NCBI GenBank assembly: GCA_904373265.1
Contig: CAJFEE010000014.1
Coordinates: forward strand, 1-64,000
Length of the DNA stretch: 64,000 nt
Direction: 5' to 3'
Origin: Candidatus Harrysmithiimonas galli
GTDB lineage: Bacteria > Bacillota > Bacilli > CAJFEE01
Part shown: positions 55,371 through 64,000 of the stretch, piece after piece
Numbering within the stretch: the stretch's first letter is position 1
Layout of the letters: each line of letters starts with the position of its first letter
Notes under the pieces: model-generated
Databases searched by the model: none
Seen by the model: only the letters and a program-made list of their open reading frames with translations
Told to the model about the DNA's origin: nothing
Made by a program: the position numbers and the translations under genes

Positions 55371-55553
55371 TCATTTTAAAACGAAATCAATCACCCTGGA
55401 AATCAAAATATCTGTAACAAAGAAAAACAACGAGAAGGCGACAATCGTTGTTAGAACAACAACCGTATAACGAAATAAATCTTTTCCTTTCGGCCAGCTC
55501 ACTTTCTTCATTTCACGAGATACATCTTTTAAAAATCCAACGATTTTTCTCAT
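55371..55553 (-). CDS. secE: Preprotein translocase subunit SecE
   Basis: Single-span clamp subunit of the SecYEG channel, 60 residues, the short Gram-positive form. The amphipathic segment FLKDVSREMKKVSWPKGKDL precedes one membrane helix (TVVVLTTIVAFSLFFFVTDI). GGAGGAC stands before the ATG. The rpmG gene that usually lies just upstream is missing. Confidence 0.95.
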   Translation of the reverse strand: MRKIVGFLKDVSREMKKVSWPKGKDLFRYTVVVLTTIVAFSLFFFVTDILISRVIDFVLK

Positions 55554-55602
55554 TATTGTCCTCCACTCTTTATCTTAGATTAAAAAATAGTTATTTTATT
55601 TT

Positions 55603-55722
55603 TCAAAATGTATGGTGTGTGCCTAATAAGCTTTGTAAAATTTTTCTCTTTTGATGCTTATCTATACTACATAATTTATCGGCTTGATTTGATTGTTTAA
55701 GAAAAGTATTTTTTACACGCAT
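55603..55722 (-). other. 39-codon frame at the usual rpmG position
   Basis: The frame begins MRVK, as L33 proteins often do, but continues NTFLKQSNQADKLCSIDKHQ and lacks the CxxC pairs and the KNKRxxPDRLELKKY block of L33. AAAGGA lies about 16 bases upstream, too far for a good site. It may be a degraded rpmG or chance. Confidence 0.2.
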
Positions 55723-55783
55723 TAACCCGGTCTTTGTTTTCCTTTCAAACAACTGCTTTTTCATTTTCTAAATGTAGCATAGC

Positions 55784-55816
55784 AAAAAAACCATGTCAAC
55801 TTATGCAGACATGGTT
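55784..55816 (-). terminator. Rho-independent terminator after sigH
   Basis: On the minus strand ACCATGTC pairs with GACATGGT (55815-55808 and 55797-55790) followed by a run of seven T residues, 13 nt after the stop codon. Confidence 0.85.
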
Positions 55817-55829
55817 CAATTCAAATACT

Positions 55830-56477
55830 TTAGTAAACTTGGATTGCTTCTTGTTGAATCGTTTTCTCAAGCTTCTTTTTGACTCGCTGCAAGGCATTGT
55901 CAATTGATTTGACATGGCGGTTTAAAATGCTAGAAATTTGCTGATAGGTTTGTCCATCCAAATACAAAGTTAAAGCGTTCTTCTCTAGGTCGCTTAACTC
56001 CTGCCTAATTTTCAACTCAATCCATTGGAAATCCTCTTGATGAATTAACATCTGTTCTGGATTTTTTATCTTTGTTTCTGGCAATACGTCAATTAAAGCA
56101 AAATCCGATTCATCATCAAACATTGGACGATCCAGCGATATATAAGAATTCAGCGGAATATGCTTTTGTCTCATGGAAGATTTTATCGCTGTAATGATCT
56201 GTCTTGTGATACATAAATCCGCAAAAGATTTAAAGCTCGTTTTTTTATCTAGGTCATAATCTCGAATCGCTTTATATAAGCCAATCATCCCTTCTTGAAT
56301 AATGTCCTCCCGATCTCCCCCTGTCATATAATAAGAACGGGATTTCATACAAACAAAGTTCCGATATTTTTGCATAAGCTTGTCCAACGCTTCTGAATTT
56401 TGTGCTCGAATTTCCAAAAGTAGCTTGTAATCTTCCTCCTGATTTTCCATCCTACATCTTAACCTACACTCTCTCAT
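55830..56477 (-). CDS. sigH: RNA polymerase sigma factor, SigH-like
   Basis: Sigma-70-family factor of 215 residues. Region 2 shows NFVCMKSRSYYMTGGDREDIIQEGMIGLYKAIRDYD (seen as YYMTGGDREDIIQEGMIGLY), and region 4 EKNALTLYLDGQTYQQIS. These and the position between rae1 and secE match SigH, which drives early sporulation and competence genes in Bacillus. ATG 56477 is chosen since GGAGGG lies seven bases upstream; ATG 56483 is too near. It has its own promoter. Confidence 0.92.
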   Translation of the reverse strand: MRECRLRCRMENQEEDYKLLLEIRAQNSEALDKLMQKYRNFVCMKSRSYYMTGGDREDIIQEGMIGLYKAIRDYDLDKKTSFKSFADLCITRQIITAIKSSMRQKHIPLNSYISLDRPMFDDESDFALIDVLPETKIKNPEQMLIHQEDFQWIELKIRQELSDLEKNALTLYLDGQTYQQISSILNRHVKSIDNALQRVKKKLEKTIQQEAIQVY

Positions 56478-56516
56478 CCCCATATCCCTCCATCTAATAA
56501 ACTAAGTCTTAAAAAG

Positions 56517-56546
56517 ATTATATAAGACTGAAAATTCCTAAGTCAA
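56517..56546 (-). promoter_or_regulatory. SigA-type promoter of sigH
   Basis: TTGACT (56546-56541) and TATAAT (56522-56517) with an 18-bp spacer lie in the rae1-sigH gap, about 40 nt before the start codon. Confidence 0.65.
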
Positions 56547-56579
56547 TTAAATTTAGACTCCATTTTCCAACATAAATCG

Positions 56580-57092
56580 CTATTTTCTTCGACGAATTTC
56601 TTCAAAAATAGCACGAATTTCGCCAGAAATCGGGATATGATTTTGTGGTTTTTCTTTTTTCATTCTTTGCACACTTTCTTGAACCTGAACTTTTGCATTA
56701 CGAATTTCTTGCAGCAGCTCAAAAGCTGGCTTTCGAAGCGCACCTTGTCCGAAAATTTGCCATTGTTGAACTGCATCAGAGGTTGCCACCCAAATTTTTC
56801 GCCCAAAACGTTTGTGCATGGCAACAAAACGCTCAATATATTCATCAGCCGTTTCATTTTCACGTGTAAAAACAATTTCAAGATCATGTCTTTTTTCACA
56901 GCTTTCCAGACCTCTGACATCATAAGCATCAAAGACAATGATTACACGACATTTGTAAATGGTGCCAAAACCAGTCAAATCTTCAACCAACAGCTCTCTT
57001 GCACGTTCCAAACTCTTTTTTTTGATTTCTTTTAAATGCCCCCATGCCCCAATCATGTTATAACCATCAACCAATAAAAATAATTCTTGCAT
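56580..57092 (-). CDS. rae1: Ribosome-associated NYN-domain endoribonuclease (YacP/Rae1)
   Basis: PIN/NYN-domain protein of 170 residues. The acidic catalytic residues are visible in LLVDGYNMIGAW, VIIVFDAYDVRG, ENETADEYIERF and VATSDAVQQW. In B. subtilis Rae1 cleaves specific mRNAs in the ribosomal A site. It lies 2 nt after rlmB, last in the cysES-mrnC-rlmB-rae1 series. Confidence 0.92.
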   Translation of the reverse strand: MQELFLLVDGYNMIGAWGHLKEIKKKSLERARELLVEDLTGFGTIYKCRVIIVFDAYDVRGLESCEKRHDLEIVFTRENETADEYIERFVAMHKRFGRKIWVATSDAVQQWQIFGQGALRKPAFELLQEIRNAKVQVQESVQRMKKEKPQNHIPISGEIRAIFEEIRRRK

Positions 57093-57094
57093 GG

Positions 57095-57835
57095 TTATGC
57101 AAACGGGTACCTTTTTCGATAAATTTCATACAAAAATAAAGCAGCTGCTACGGAGGCATTTAACGATGTAACCTGTCCAACCATCGGCAAACGATAAATA
57201 AAGTCGCAACTTTTCGACACAATTCGACTGATACCTTTTCCTTCAGATCCAATAACCAGCGCCAAAGGAAAATTTGCTTCCAACTCCCGATAATCTCTAG
57301 AATTTTGCAAATCGGCGGCAATAATCCACAGTCCGGCATCTTTTAACACCTTTAACGTTTGTGCGATATTGGTTACACGAACAACCGGAACATGTTCGAT
57401 TGCACCGGTGGAAGCCTTGGCAACAGTATGTGTCAAACCAACTGCCCGATGCTTTGGAATAATAATGCCATGGACACCAACGCAATCAGCTGTCCGCAAA
57501 ATTGAACCCAAATTATGTGGATCCTCAATCTCATCCAAAATTAGGAAAAATGGCATTTCATTACGCTGCTCTGCTTGAAGGAATAAATCGTCCAATGTAC
57601 TGTATTTATAAGCGGCAATCTGTGCAACGACACCTTGATGATTTTCAATTTTCATATCATCCAGCTTTCTCTTAGGAACACGCTGAATCAATATGTTCTT
57701 TTTCTTTGCCAATGAAACAATGGACTGAAGAGCAGACGGTTTCATACCATCTGCAACCCAAATTTTGTGAACAGATCGATCAGATTTTAAGGTTTCAATA
57801 ACAGGATTCTTTCCTCCAATTAAGATATCAGGCAT
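57095..57835 (-). CDS. rlmB: 23S rRNA (guanosine-2'-O-)-methyltransferase, TrmH family
   Basis: SPOUT methyltransferase of 246 residues, by family modifying G2251 in 23S rRNA. It has an L30e-like N-terminal substrate domain and the knotted domain with LILDEIEDPHNLGSILRTAD, LVIGSEGKGIS and LNASVAAALFLYEI, the three TrmH motifs. It lies one base after mrnC, suggesting coupling. Confidence 0.93.
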   Translation of the reverse strand: MPDILIGGKNPVIETLKSDRSVHKIWVADGMKPSALQSIVSLAKKKNILIQRVPKRKLDDMKIENHQGVVAQIAAYKYSTLDDLFLQAEQRNEMPFFLILDEIEDPHNLGSILRTADCVGVHGIIIPKHRAVGLTHTVAKASTGAIEHVPVVRVTNIAQTLKVLKDAGLWIIAADLQNSRDYRELEANFPLALVIGSEGKGISRIVSKSCDFIYRLPMVGQVTSLNASVAAALFLYEIYRKRYPFA

Positions 57836-57836
57836 C

Positions 57837-58244
57837 TTATATTTCCTCCGATTCGATAATTTCTATAGCAGCTTGCATCAATTCCTCAAGCCGTGTATGT
57901 TGATCGTCCAAATACAAAAAACCGATGATTGCTTCAAAACCTGTCGCATTTCGGTACGTAACCACATCTGTATTTTTTGGAACGGTACCGCTCTTACTAT
58001 TTCTGCCACGCTTAACCAGCTCAGCTTCTTCTTCACTGAAAAACTGTCTTTCTTGAAGAATACGCAAAACTTTCGCCTGTGCTTTGGCACTGACAAAGCT
58101 GATCGCTTTTCGATGCAAACCATTTGGCTTCATCTGTGGTTTTGTCATTAAATAATGACGAATAAACTGCTCATATACGGCATCCCCCATATAAGCTAAC
58201 GCCAAGCCATTCATCAATTTCGGTTCCATATGGTATATGCCCAT
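57837..58244 (-). CDS. mrnC: Mini-ribonuclease III
   Basis: RNase III catalytic domain without dsRNA-binding domain, 135 residues; in Bacillus it matures 23S rRNA. LALAYMGDAVYEQFIR holds the catalytic acidic pair, and ATGFEAIIGFLYL the second motif (normally GYEAVLG). It begins 2 nt after the cysS stop. Confidence 0.94.
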   Translation of the reverse strand: MGIYHMEPKLMNGLALAYMGDAVYEQFIRHYLMTKPQMKPNGLHRKAISFVSAKAQAKVLRILQERQFFSEEEAELVKRGRNSKSGTVPKNTDVVTYRNATGFEAIIGFLYLDDQHTRLEELMQAAIEIIESEEI

Positions 58245-58246
58245 GC

Positions 58247-59650
58247 TTACCCTCGCTTCCAGCGTACGCCTTGAGCCGTATCTTCAATAATAATATTCAT
58301 CGCCTTTAATTGATCACGAATTTCATCTGCCCGAGCAAAATCCCTTATGGATCTGGCTTTCTTACGCTCAGCAATTAAAGCCTCAACTTGTGCATCCAAC
58401 ATGCCTTCATTTTCCTCGTCCAAAATTAAACCAAGCACATCTGTAAACTCTGAAAATAAATCCAAAAAAGCTTGAATAACCTTTTGATTGGAATTTTCCT
58501 TTGCCAAATAAAGATTCGCATCCTTACCTAATTCAAATAAAACCGTAATTGCATTGGCTGTATTAAAATCATCATCCATAACTGTTTGGAACTCAATACG
58601 ATGTGCATCCAGCTTCTCTGTCCATTCTGTTATTTCCTCGTCCAAATTAGCCGTAACCTGCAAGCGATGTTTCAAATTGGAAACTGTTGATTGTAACCGA
58701 TCAAACGCCCGTTTTGCCAGATCCAACTGCTCTTTACTGTAATTAATCGGATTGCGATAGTGAACCTGCAGCATAAAAAAACGTAAAAGCTGTGGCGATA
58801 TTTCCCGAATAATATCGTGTACTGTAATAAAGTTACCAAGAGATTTTGACATTTTCTCATTGTCAATATTAATATATCCATTATGCATCCAATAGTTGGC
58901 AAACGGTTTACCAGTTAACGCTTCTGACTGTGCAATTTCATTTTCATGATGTGGAAACGACAAGTCTTGCCCACCAGCATGAATATCAATTGTATCACCC
59001 AAATATTTTTTCACCATAGCTGAACACTCAATATGCCAACCTGGGCGACCATTTCCCCATGGGCTCTCCCAATAAATTTCATCTGGCTTTGCCTTTTTCC
59101 AAAGTGCAAAGTCAAGCGCATCCTCTTTCTTTTCATCCACGTCAATGCGTGCACCAACATTTAATTCATCAATAGACTGCTTGGAAAGCTTGCCATATGT
59201 TTCAAATTTTCTCGTCCGATAGTATACATCACCCTCAGATTCATAGGCATAACCTTTTTCTATAAGTGCTGCAATAAACGCAATAATTTCTGTCATATTC
59301 TCTGTTACACGCGGATGCAAGTTGGCACGCTTACAGCCCAATGCTTGAATATCTGAAAAATATGCTGCAATAAAGCGCTCAGCAAGTTCAGGTACACGCT
59401 CACCCAACGTTTTGGAAGCATGAATCAACTTATCATCCACATCTGTGAAATTGGAAACATAATTCACTTGATAACCCCGATATTCCAAGTACCTGCGCAC
59501 CATATCAAACACAATGGCTGGACGGGCATTTCCGATATGAATATAGTTATAAACGGTCGGACCACATACATACATTGAAACCTTACCTTCTTCAAGCGGC
59601 CGAAATATTTCTTTTTTTCTAGTTAACGTATTATAAATTTTTATGGTCAT
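58247..59650 (-). CDS. cysS: Cysteinyl-tRNA synthetase
   Basis: Class I synthetase that charges tRNA-Cys, 467 residues. The zinc and HIGH region reads [19 protein letters not shown], with further zinc ligands in HIECS and HHENE. The KMSKS loop is KMSKSLGNF. Its start overlaps the end of cysE by 20 nt, so both are made from one T-box-controlled transcript. Confidence 0.97.
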   Translation of the reverse strand: MTIKIYNTLTRKKEIFRPLEEGKVSMYVCGPTVYNYIHIGNARPAIVFDMVRRYLEYRGYQVNYVSNFTDVDDKLIHASKTLGERVPELAERFIAAYFSDIQALGCKRANLHPRVTENMTEIIAFIAALIEKGYAYESEGDVYYRTRKFETYGKLSKQSIDELNVGARIDVDEKKEDALDFALWKKAKPDEIYWESPWGNGRPGWHIECSAMVKKYLGDTIDIHAGGQDLSFPHHENEIAQSEALTGKPFANYWMHNGYINIDNEKMSKSLGNFITVHDIIREISPQLLRFFMLQVHYRNPINYSKEQLDLAKRAFDRLQSTVSNLKHRLQVTANLDEEITEWTEKLDAHRIEFQTVMDDDFNTANAITVLFELGKDANLYLAKENSNQKVIQAFLDLFSEFTDVLGLILDEENEGMLDAQVEALIAERKKARSIRDFARADEIRDQLKAMNIIIEDTAQGVRWKRG

Positions 59651-60299
59651 AGGTCTGACTCTCCTTTATTTGCTTAATTTGTTCTTCGATGGTTTGGAGT
59701 TGCTTTTTCAATTTACAAATTTCATCCTCCACTGGGTCGGGTAAATTACACTGATTCCAATCTCGCTTCACTTTTTTCCCATTTTGTACTACAACGCGCC
59801 CCGGTATGCCAACAACAGTAGAATAAGCTGGAACATCATGCAACACAACAGAGTTCGCTCCAATTTTGGCATGCTCCCCAACAGAAATATTGCCTAAAAC
59901 TTTAGACCCCGAAGCAATCAATACATTATCTCCGATGGTCGGATGACGCTTGCCTTTTTCTTTTCCTGTTCCACCGAGTGTAACACCTTGATATAAGGTT
60001 ACACCATCCCCGATAATACAGGTTTCCCCGATCACTACCCCCATACCATGATCAATAAAAAACCTTCTTCCAATTTGCGCTCCTGGATGAATTTCAATTC
60101 CTGTTATCAATCGGCTCGCCTGGCTAATTAGTCTGGATATATAATACCATTTACGTTTATATAGAGCATGTGCAATTCGATGATGCCATAATGCATGCAG
60201 ACCAGAATAAGTTGTAATGACTTCAAAACGGTTTCGTGCCGCTGGATCCTGATCGAGAATGGTATCAACATCCTCCTTCATTCTTTTCCATATACCCAA
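59631..60299 (-). CDS. cysE: Serine O-acetyltransferase
   Basis: First enzyme of cysteine synthesis from serine and acetyl-CoA, 222 residues. The N-terminal helical domain reads [26 protein letters not shown], followed by the left-handed beta-helix with [26 protein letters not shown] (shown in overlapping parts) and the lid [23 protein letters not shown] 60299 is chosen because GGGGGAGG lies five bases upstream and homologues start there; ATG codons farther upstream would lie in the T-box terminator. Confidence 0.95.
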   Translation of the reverse strand: MGIWKRMKEDVDTILDQDPAARNRFEVITTYSGLHALWHHRIAHALYKRKWYYISRLISQASRLITGIEIHPGAQIGRRFFIDHGMGVVIGETCIIGDGVTLYQGVTLGGTGKEKGKRHPTIGDNVLIASGSKVLGNISVGEHAKIGANSVVLHDVPAYSTVVGIPGRVVVQNGKKVKRDWNQCNLPDPVEDEICKLKKQLQTIEEQIKQIKESQTYDHKNL

Positions 60300-60325
60300 G
60301 TACGCCTCCCCCTTATTTTTCAAAA

Positions 60326-60600
60326 ATAAAAAAATCCCCATGCCGAAAACAATCCGACACAGAGACGCACAGTTCAAATACGTGGTTCCACTCTGTTTAA
60401 AAAGGCAAATCTCACACCTTTTTCACTCATTTTTTGTTATCGATGTTTTAAACAACACCGCTCCTTGCTACTACCAAATACTTTGGGTTCACAAAAAGGC
60501 GAAAAGGGGCATTCACATCTGCTTTTTAAAGTGCATCTCAGCATTCGCACTCTCTCTGCATAAAAAACAAATCTTACTTTTCCTTTTTACCGCATCTATA
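60326..60600 (-). promoter_or_regulatory. T-box riboswitch, cysteine-specific, controlling cysE-cysS
   Basis: The T-box sequence AGAGTGGAACCACG is at 60395-60381. It is followed by a terminator stem (60365-60354 with 60345-60335, several G-U pairs) and a T run at 60334-60326. Upstream, Stem I shows AGAGAGAGTGCGAATGCTGAG, and the specifier loop GTGAATGCCCC offers codon TGC (60511-60509), that is Cys. Uncharged tRNA-Cys should stabilise the antiterminator and turn on cysES. Confidence 0.88.
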
Positions 60601-60670
60601 AAATTTTCATGTATCATATCCTATGCTAAAAGCAGACAAAACGTACACCAACCAAGGATCCAATTAATGT

Positions 60671-62137
60671 TCATTTTAAGCTGGATGAAAGACGAGCAAG
60701 GATTTTTTCTCTGCCCAATAGTGCAATGGAAATCGGTAAATCCCGACCATGCATACAGCCAGTTGTTGCAACACGAATTGGCATAAACAGATTTTTTCCT
60801 TTATGGCCAGTTTCTTTTTGCGTCGCTTGAATGGCTGCTTGAATACGATCCGCTGTAAATTCTGCTTCAGACAATAGTTCCAGCTTAGATTGAAACACTC
60901 TCAGCATATCTGGCACATGTTCAGCGGCAAGCACCACCTTTTGCTCAGCATTCAAGATTATTTCATCAACAAAAAACATTTCGGATAAATGAACAATTTC
61001 TGCACCATAGCTCATTTGTTCCTGATACAATGCAATGACCTGACGTGCCCAATTCATCTCGGCATCCGTCATTTTCTCAGGCAGTCTTCCAGCTTGAATC
61101 AAATGTGGCAATGACACCTCGACAACCATATCCAAAGACGCTGCCTTCATATAGCGATTGTTGATATACGCCAGCTTCTGTTTATCAAACATAGATGGCG
61201 ATTTAGACAAGCGTGTTGGATCAAACTGCTGAATCAATTCTTCTTTTGAAAAAATTTCTTCCTCCCCTTCCGGAGACCAACCAAGCAGAGCAATAAAATT
61301 AAACATTGCTTCTGGAAGATAGCCCAAATCCTTATATTGAGAAATAAACTGCAAAACCGATTCATCACGTTTAGATAACTTTTTGCGCTGCTCATTCACA
61401 ATTAAAGTCATATGACCAAACTGCGGCATTTCCCAACTGAACATTTCATAAAGCATTTGTTGCTTTGGTGTATTCGTTAAATGTTCCTCTCCACGGAACA
61501 CATGAGATATTTCCATCAAATGATCATCAATGACAACCGCATAATTATAAGTTGGGATACCGTTTGCCTTCATAATAACCCAATCGCCAATATCCTTTGA
61601 ATCAAAAGATACCAAACCACGCACTAAATCGGTAAATGCAAAGGTTTTATTTTCTGGCACCTTTAGACGAATCGTGTATGGAAGTCCCTGTTTTATTTTT
61701 TCATCCTGTTCTTCCTTTGTCAGATGTCGACAAGTACCTGTATACTGCACAAAGGATTCCCCTGCTGCCATTTGCACTTCACGCTCTTTTTGCAACTTTT
61801 TTTCTGAACAAAAACATCTATAGGCATGACCTCTTTCTAAAAGTTCAGCAGCATATTTTCGATAAATATCCAAACGTTCGGTTTGACGATATGGGCCATA
61901 GTCTCCTTCTTTATCAATTGATTCATCTGGATGAATTCCAAGCCAGTTTAAATAATAAAACTGAGACTCTATCCCTCCTTCGATATTCCGTTCTAAATCG
62001 GTATCTTCAATCCGAACAATAAAATCCCCATTATAATGTTTTGCATATAAATAGTTAAACAAAGCGGTGCGGGCATTGCCAATATGTAAGTGTCCGGTCG
62101 GACTTGGCGCATAACGCACCCGAACTTTTTTTGTCAT
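60671..62137 (-). CDS. gltX: Glutamyl-tRNA synthetase
   Basis: Class I synthetase, 488 residues. The HIGH motif is in [20 protein letters not shown] and the KMSKS-type motif is [18 protein letters not shown] segment recalls the zinc-binding region. In Bacilli lacking GlnRS this enzyme also charges tRNA-Gln for GatCAB. It lies 57 nt after ispDF and ends just before the T-box of cysE. Confidence 0.96.
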   Translation of the reverse strand: MTKKVRVRYAPSPTGHLHIGNARTALFNYLYAKHYNGDFIVRIEDTDLERNIEGGIESQFYYLNWLGIHPDESIDKEGDYGPYRQTERLDIYRKYAAELLERGHAYRCFCSEKKLQKEREVQMAAGESFVQYTGTCRHLTKEEQDEKIKQGLPYTIRLKVPENKTFAFTDLVRGLVSFDSKDIGDWVIMKANGIPTYNYAVVIDDHLMEISHVFRGEEHLTNTPKQQMLYEMFSWEMPQFGHMTLIVNEQRKKLSKRDESVLQFISQYKDLGYLPEAMFNFIALLGWSPEGEEEIFSKEELIQQFDPTRLSKSPSMFDKQKLAYINNRYMKAASLDMVVEVSLPHLIQAGRLPEKMTDAEMNWARQVIALYQEQMSYGAEIVHLSEMFFVDEIILNAEQKVVLAAEHVPDMLRVFQSKLELLSEAEFTADRIQAAIQATQKETGHKGKNLFMPIRVATTGCMHGRDLPISIALLGREKILARLSSSLK

Positions 62138-62194
62138 GAATCTCTTTCACCTTTTTCTGCCAAATTTATACTTGTATATTAGTTTATCCGTTTT

Positions 62195-63415
62195 TTACTG
62201 CTTTTTCAACAATACAATAGCCTGCGCAGCAATTCCTTCCTCCCGCCCGGTAAAACCAAGCTTTTCAGTTGTTGTTGCCTTCACATTTACACAATCCTGT
62301 GGACAATTTAGTAAATGGGCAATCTTTTCTGTAATTTGCGAAATATATGGTGCCATTTTTGGACGTTCTGCCATAACTACACAGTCTAAATTATTGATAA
62401 TATATCCGCGTGCAGCAGCCATCTTCCATACTTCCTGCAATAAAATTTTGGAATCGGCGTCTTTAAAAGTCACATCTGTATCCGGAAAGTGCCGACCGAT
62501 GTCACCCAGTGCCAACGCACCCAAAATGGCATCTGAAATGGCGTGCAACAGCACATCTGCATCGGAGTGTCCCAATAGCCCTTTTTCAAAAGGAATCTCC
62601 ACCCCTCCAATTATGCATGGACGGTTTTCTGCTAATTGATGTACATCAAATCCTTGTCCAATTTTAAACATAGAATCTCTCCTATTCTTCGACTCAAAAA
62701 AATTCAAACAGGTATCTGGTTCGCGACTTTTCGCCAAAATTTTCTCGGCAATGTCCAAATCCTCCTCTGTTGTAATCTTAATATTGTCATAATCTCCATC
62801 GATATATTGGACTTCTTTACCGAAATACTCTATCAAGCTGGCATCATCTGTACCTAGAAATTGATTTTCTACTGCAAATGCATAGGCATCCAACAACAAC
62901 TCAACGCAAAAAGCTTGTGGTGTCTGTGCCGCAGCAAGCTGCTCACGTGGAAGCGTGCCGACAACCATTTGCGCTTCACTGACCAATTTAATCGTATCTT
63001 TTACTTTTACAGCTGGTATAACACCTTTGCTTCCATATGCCAAAGCAGCACATAAATCATTTAAAATTTTCTCTTGTACAAACGGACGGGCACCGTCATG
63101 TACCATCACATAACGTGCTTTTCCAATATATTGCAGACCGTTATAAATACTGTCCTGACGCTCTTTACCACCGCAAACGATATGAGTCACCTTTTGAAAC
63201 CTATAATCCTTTACCAATCTCTTTGTCTTTTCCATATCATTGGGATGCACGACAACAATAATTTCTTGACATAAAGTATGCGCCTCAAAATGTCTTAATG
63301 TCCACGACAAAACAGGATGTCCACCGATCTCGATAAACTGCTTGTTGACAGATCGCTTCATCCGCTTTCCCTGTCCAGCCGCCGGGATAACAACTGTATA
63401 TGGATTTAAAGTCAT
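62195..63415 (-). CDS. ispDF: Bifunctional IspD-IspF enzyme of the MEP isoprenoid pathway
   Basis: One 406-residue frame joins two enzymes. Residues 1-230 are IspD, the CDP-ME synthase ([40 protein letters not shown]). Residues 249-406 are IspF, the MEcPP synthase ([10 protein letters not shown] with metal ligands, [32 protein letters not shown]). The linker is short and charged. AGGAGAG stands five bases before the IspF ATG inside the frame (ATG at about 62669), so separate IspF may also be made. In most Bacilli these are two genes. Confidence 0.93.
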   Translation of the reverse strand: MTLNPYTVVIPAAGQGKRMKRSVNKQFIEIGGHPVLSWTLRHFEAHTLCQEIIVVVHPNDMEKTKRLVKDYRFQKVTHIVCGGKERQDSIYNGLQYIGKARYVMVHDGARPFVQEKILNDLCAALAYGSKGVIPAVKVKDTIKLVSEAQMVVGTLPREQLAAAQTPQAFCVELLLDAYAFAVENQFLGTDDASLIEYFGKEVQYIDGDYDNIKITTEEDLDIAEKILAKSREPDTCLNFFESKNRRDSMFKIGQGFDVHQLAENRPCIIGGVEIPFEKGLLGHSDADVLLHAISDAILGALALGDIGRHFPDTDVTFKDADSKILLQEVWKMAAARGYIINNLDCVVMAERPKMAPYISQITEKIAHLLNCPQDCVNVKATTTEKLGFTGREEGIAAQAIVLLKKQ

Positions 63416-63451
63416 CTTTCTTTCCCACCTGCACTTTTTTTTCTGTTCACT

Positions 63452-64000
63452 TTACTCACCAAATGCCACGCGAATGGCATCCTGAATTGTATCGACCCCA
63501 ATTAGTTGTAAGGCACCCGAGAATGATAAGCCGGAAAGATTTCTTTTAGGTAAAATCATCCGACAAAATCCCAATTTCTCTGTTTCATGAATCCGCTGCT
63601 CAACTCTAGACACTCGGCGCACTTCTCCAGTCAAACCAACCTCACCAACAAATACATCTGATGCACGCAGTGGCTGATCTTTGTAACTAGATACAATACT
63701 GAGCGCTGTACCCAAATCGACTGCTGGTTCATCCAACTTTACACCGCCAGCAACTTTTACATAGGCATCTTGATTTTGTAAAAATAGACCAGCTCTCTTC
63801 TCCAATACAGCCATAATCAATGCCACACGATTATGATCAATACCGGTTGTCATTCTTCTCGGATTGCCATAACAAGCTGGGGAAATCAACGATTGCAATT
63901 CAACCAACATTGGGCGTGTTCCTTCAATAGAAGCCACAACAACGGAACCAGTTGCACCTTGAGAACGTTCTTCTAAAAAAACTTCAGATGGATTTAAAAC
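63452..64000 (-). CDS. radA: DNA repair protein RadA (C-terminal part, cut by window edge)
   Basis: The frame is open to the right edge; 182 C-terminal residues are visible. [21 protein letters not shown], then [20 protein letters not shown] and the Lon-like domain with [18 protein letters not shown] and PKRN identify RadA/Sms, a RecA-like helicase that extends branches in recombination. ATPase motifs lie outside the window. In most Bacilli disA follows; here ispDF follows directly. Confidence 0.93.
   Translation of the reverse strand, partial: VLNPSEVFLEERSQGATGSVVVASIEGTRPMLVELQSLISPACYGNPRRMTTGIDHNRVALIMAVLEKRAGLFLQNQDAYVKVAGGVKLDEPAVDLGTALSIVSSYKDQPLRASDVFVGEVGLTGEVRRVSRVEQRIHETEKLGFCRMILPKRNLSGLSFSGALQLIGVDTIQDAIRVAFGE

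Noticed and set aside
55603-55722. Calling the MRVK frame rpmG
   Set aside because: Only the first four residues resemble L33; zinc cysteines and the conserved block are missing.

Overview
The window comes from a low-GC Gram-positive bacterium of the Bacilli, most likely a spore-former or a close relative of one. The evidence is the bacillar order of informational genes (radA, ispD/ispF, gltX, cysE, cysS, mrnC, rlmB, rae1, sigH, secE, nusG, rplKAJL, rpoBC, rpsLG, fusA, tuf, the S10-spc-alpha superoperon, ecfA1-ecfA2-ecfT-truA, rplM-rpsI), the zinc-type S14, a SigH-type sigma factor, a cysteine T-box leader, and L10 and L13 type leaders. No rRNA or tRNA gene was seen. I cannot name the genus with confidence.

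Layout. From 1 to 5.3 kb lie accessory genes: the 3' end of a possible fdhD, a Bmr/Blt-like drug exporter divergent from its MerR-type regulator, a small exported coiled-coil protein, and a second MerR regulator divergent from an aldo/keto reductase. Both MerR pairs have a textbook operator inside a 19-bp promoter spacer. From 5.3 to 30 kb the minus strand carries rplM-rpsI, the EcfA1-EcfA2-EcfT energy module with truA, and the ribosomal superoperon from rpsJ to rplQ, including the short rpmJ. AT-rich spacers that hold only broken genes interrupt this block. From 30.5 to 34.2 kb a plus-strand operon bioY-bioB-bioD-bioA sits behind a promoter overlapped by a BirA-type operator. From 34.2 to 39 kb come more decayed exported-protein genes and one intact YwqG-family gene. 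From 39 to 64 kb the minus strand carries the str operon, rpoBC, the L7/L12 stalk genes, nusG, secE, sigH and the cysES-mrnC-rlmB-rae1 cluster, then gltX, a fused ispDF gene and the 3' end of radA.

How the parts work together. Most of the window makes ribosomes, RNA polymerase, elongation factors, the Sec channel and charged tRNA. BioY is the biotin-binding S component of an ECF transporter, and the EcfA1/A2/T module it would need is encoded 19 kb away, so the window may hold a complete biotin uptake system plus the last three steps of biotin synthesis. CysE and CysS are controlled together by a leader that reads uncharged tRNA-Cys.

Novelty. I found no clear new multi-gene system. The more unusual features are the IspD-IspF fusion that keeps an internal ribosome binding site, conserved operons broken up by decayed insertions, several dead small exported-protein genes in those insertions, and changes from the usual bacillar neighbourhood: no rpmG, rplGB-like L7Ae, disA or yacL gene at the expected places.
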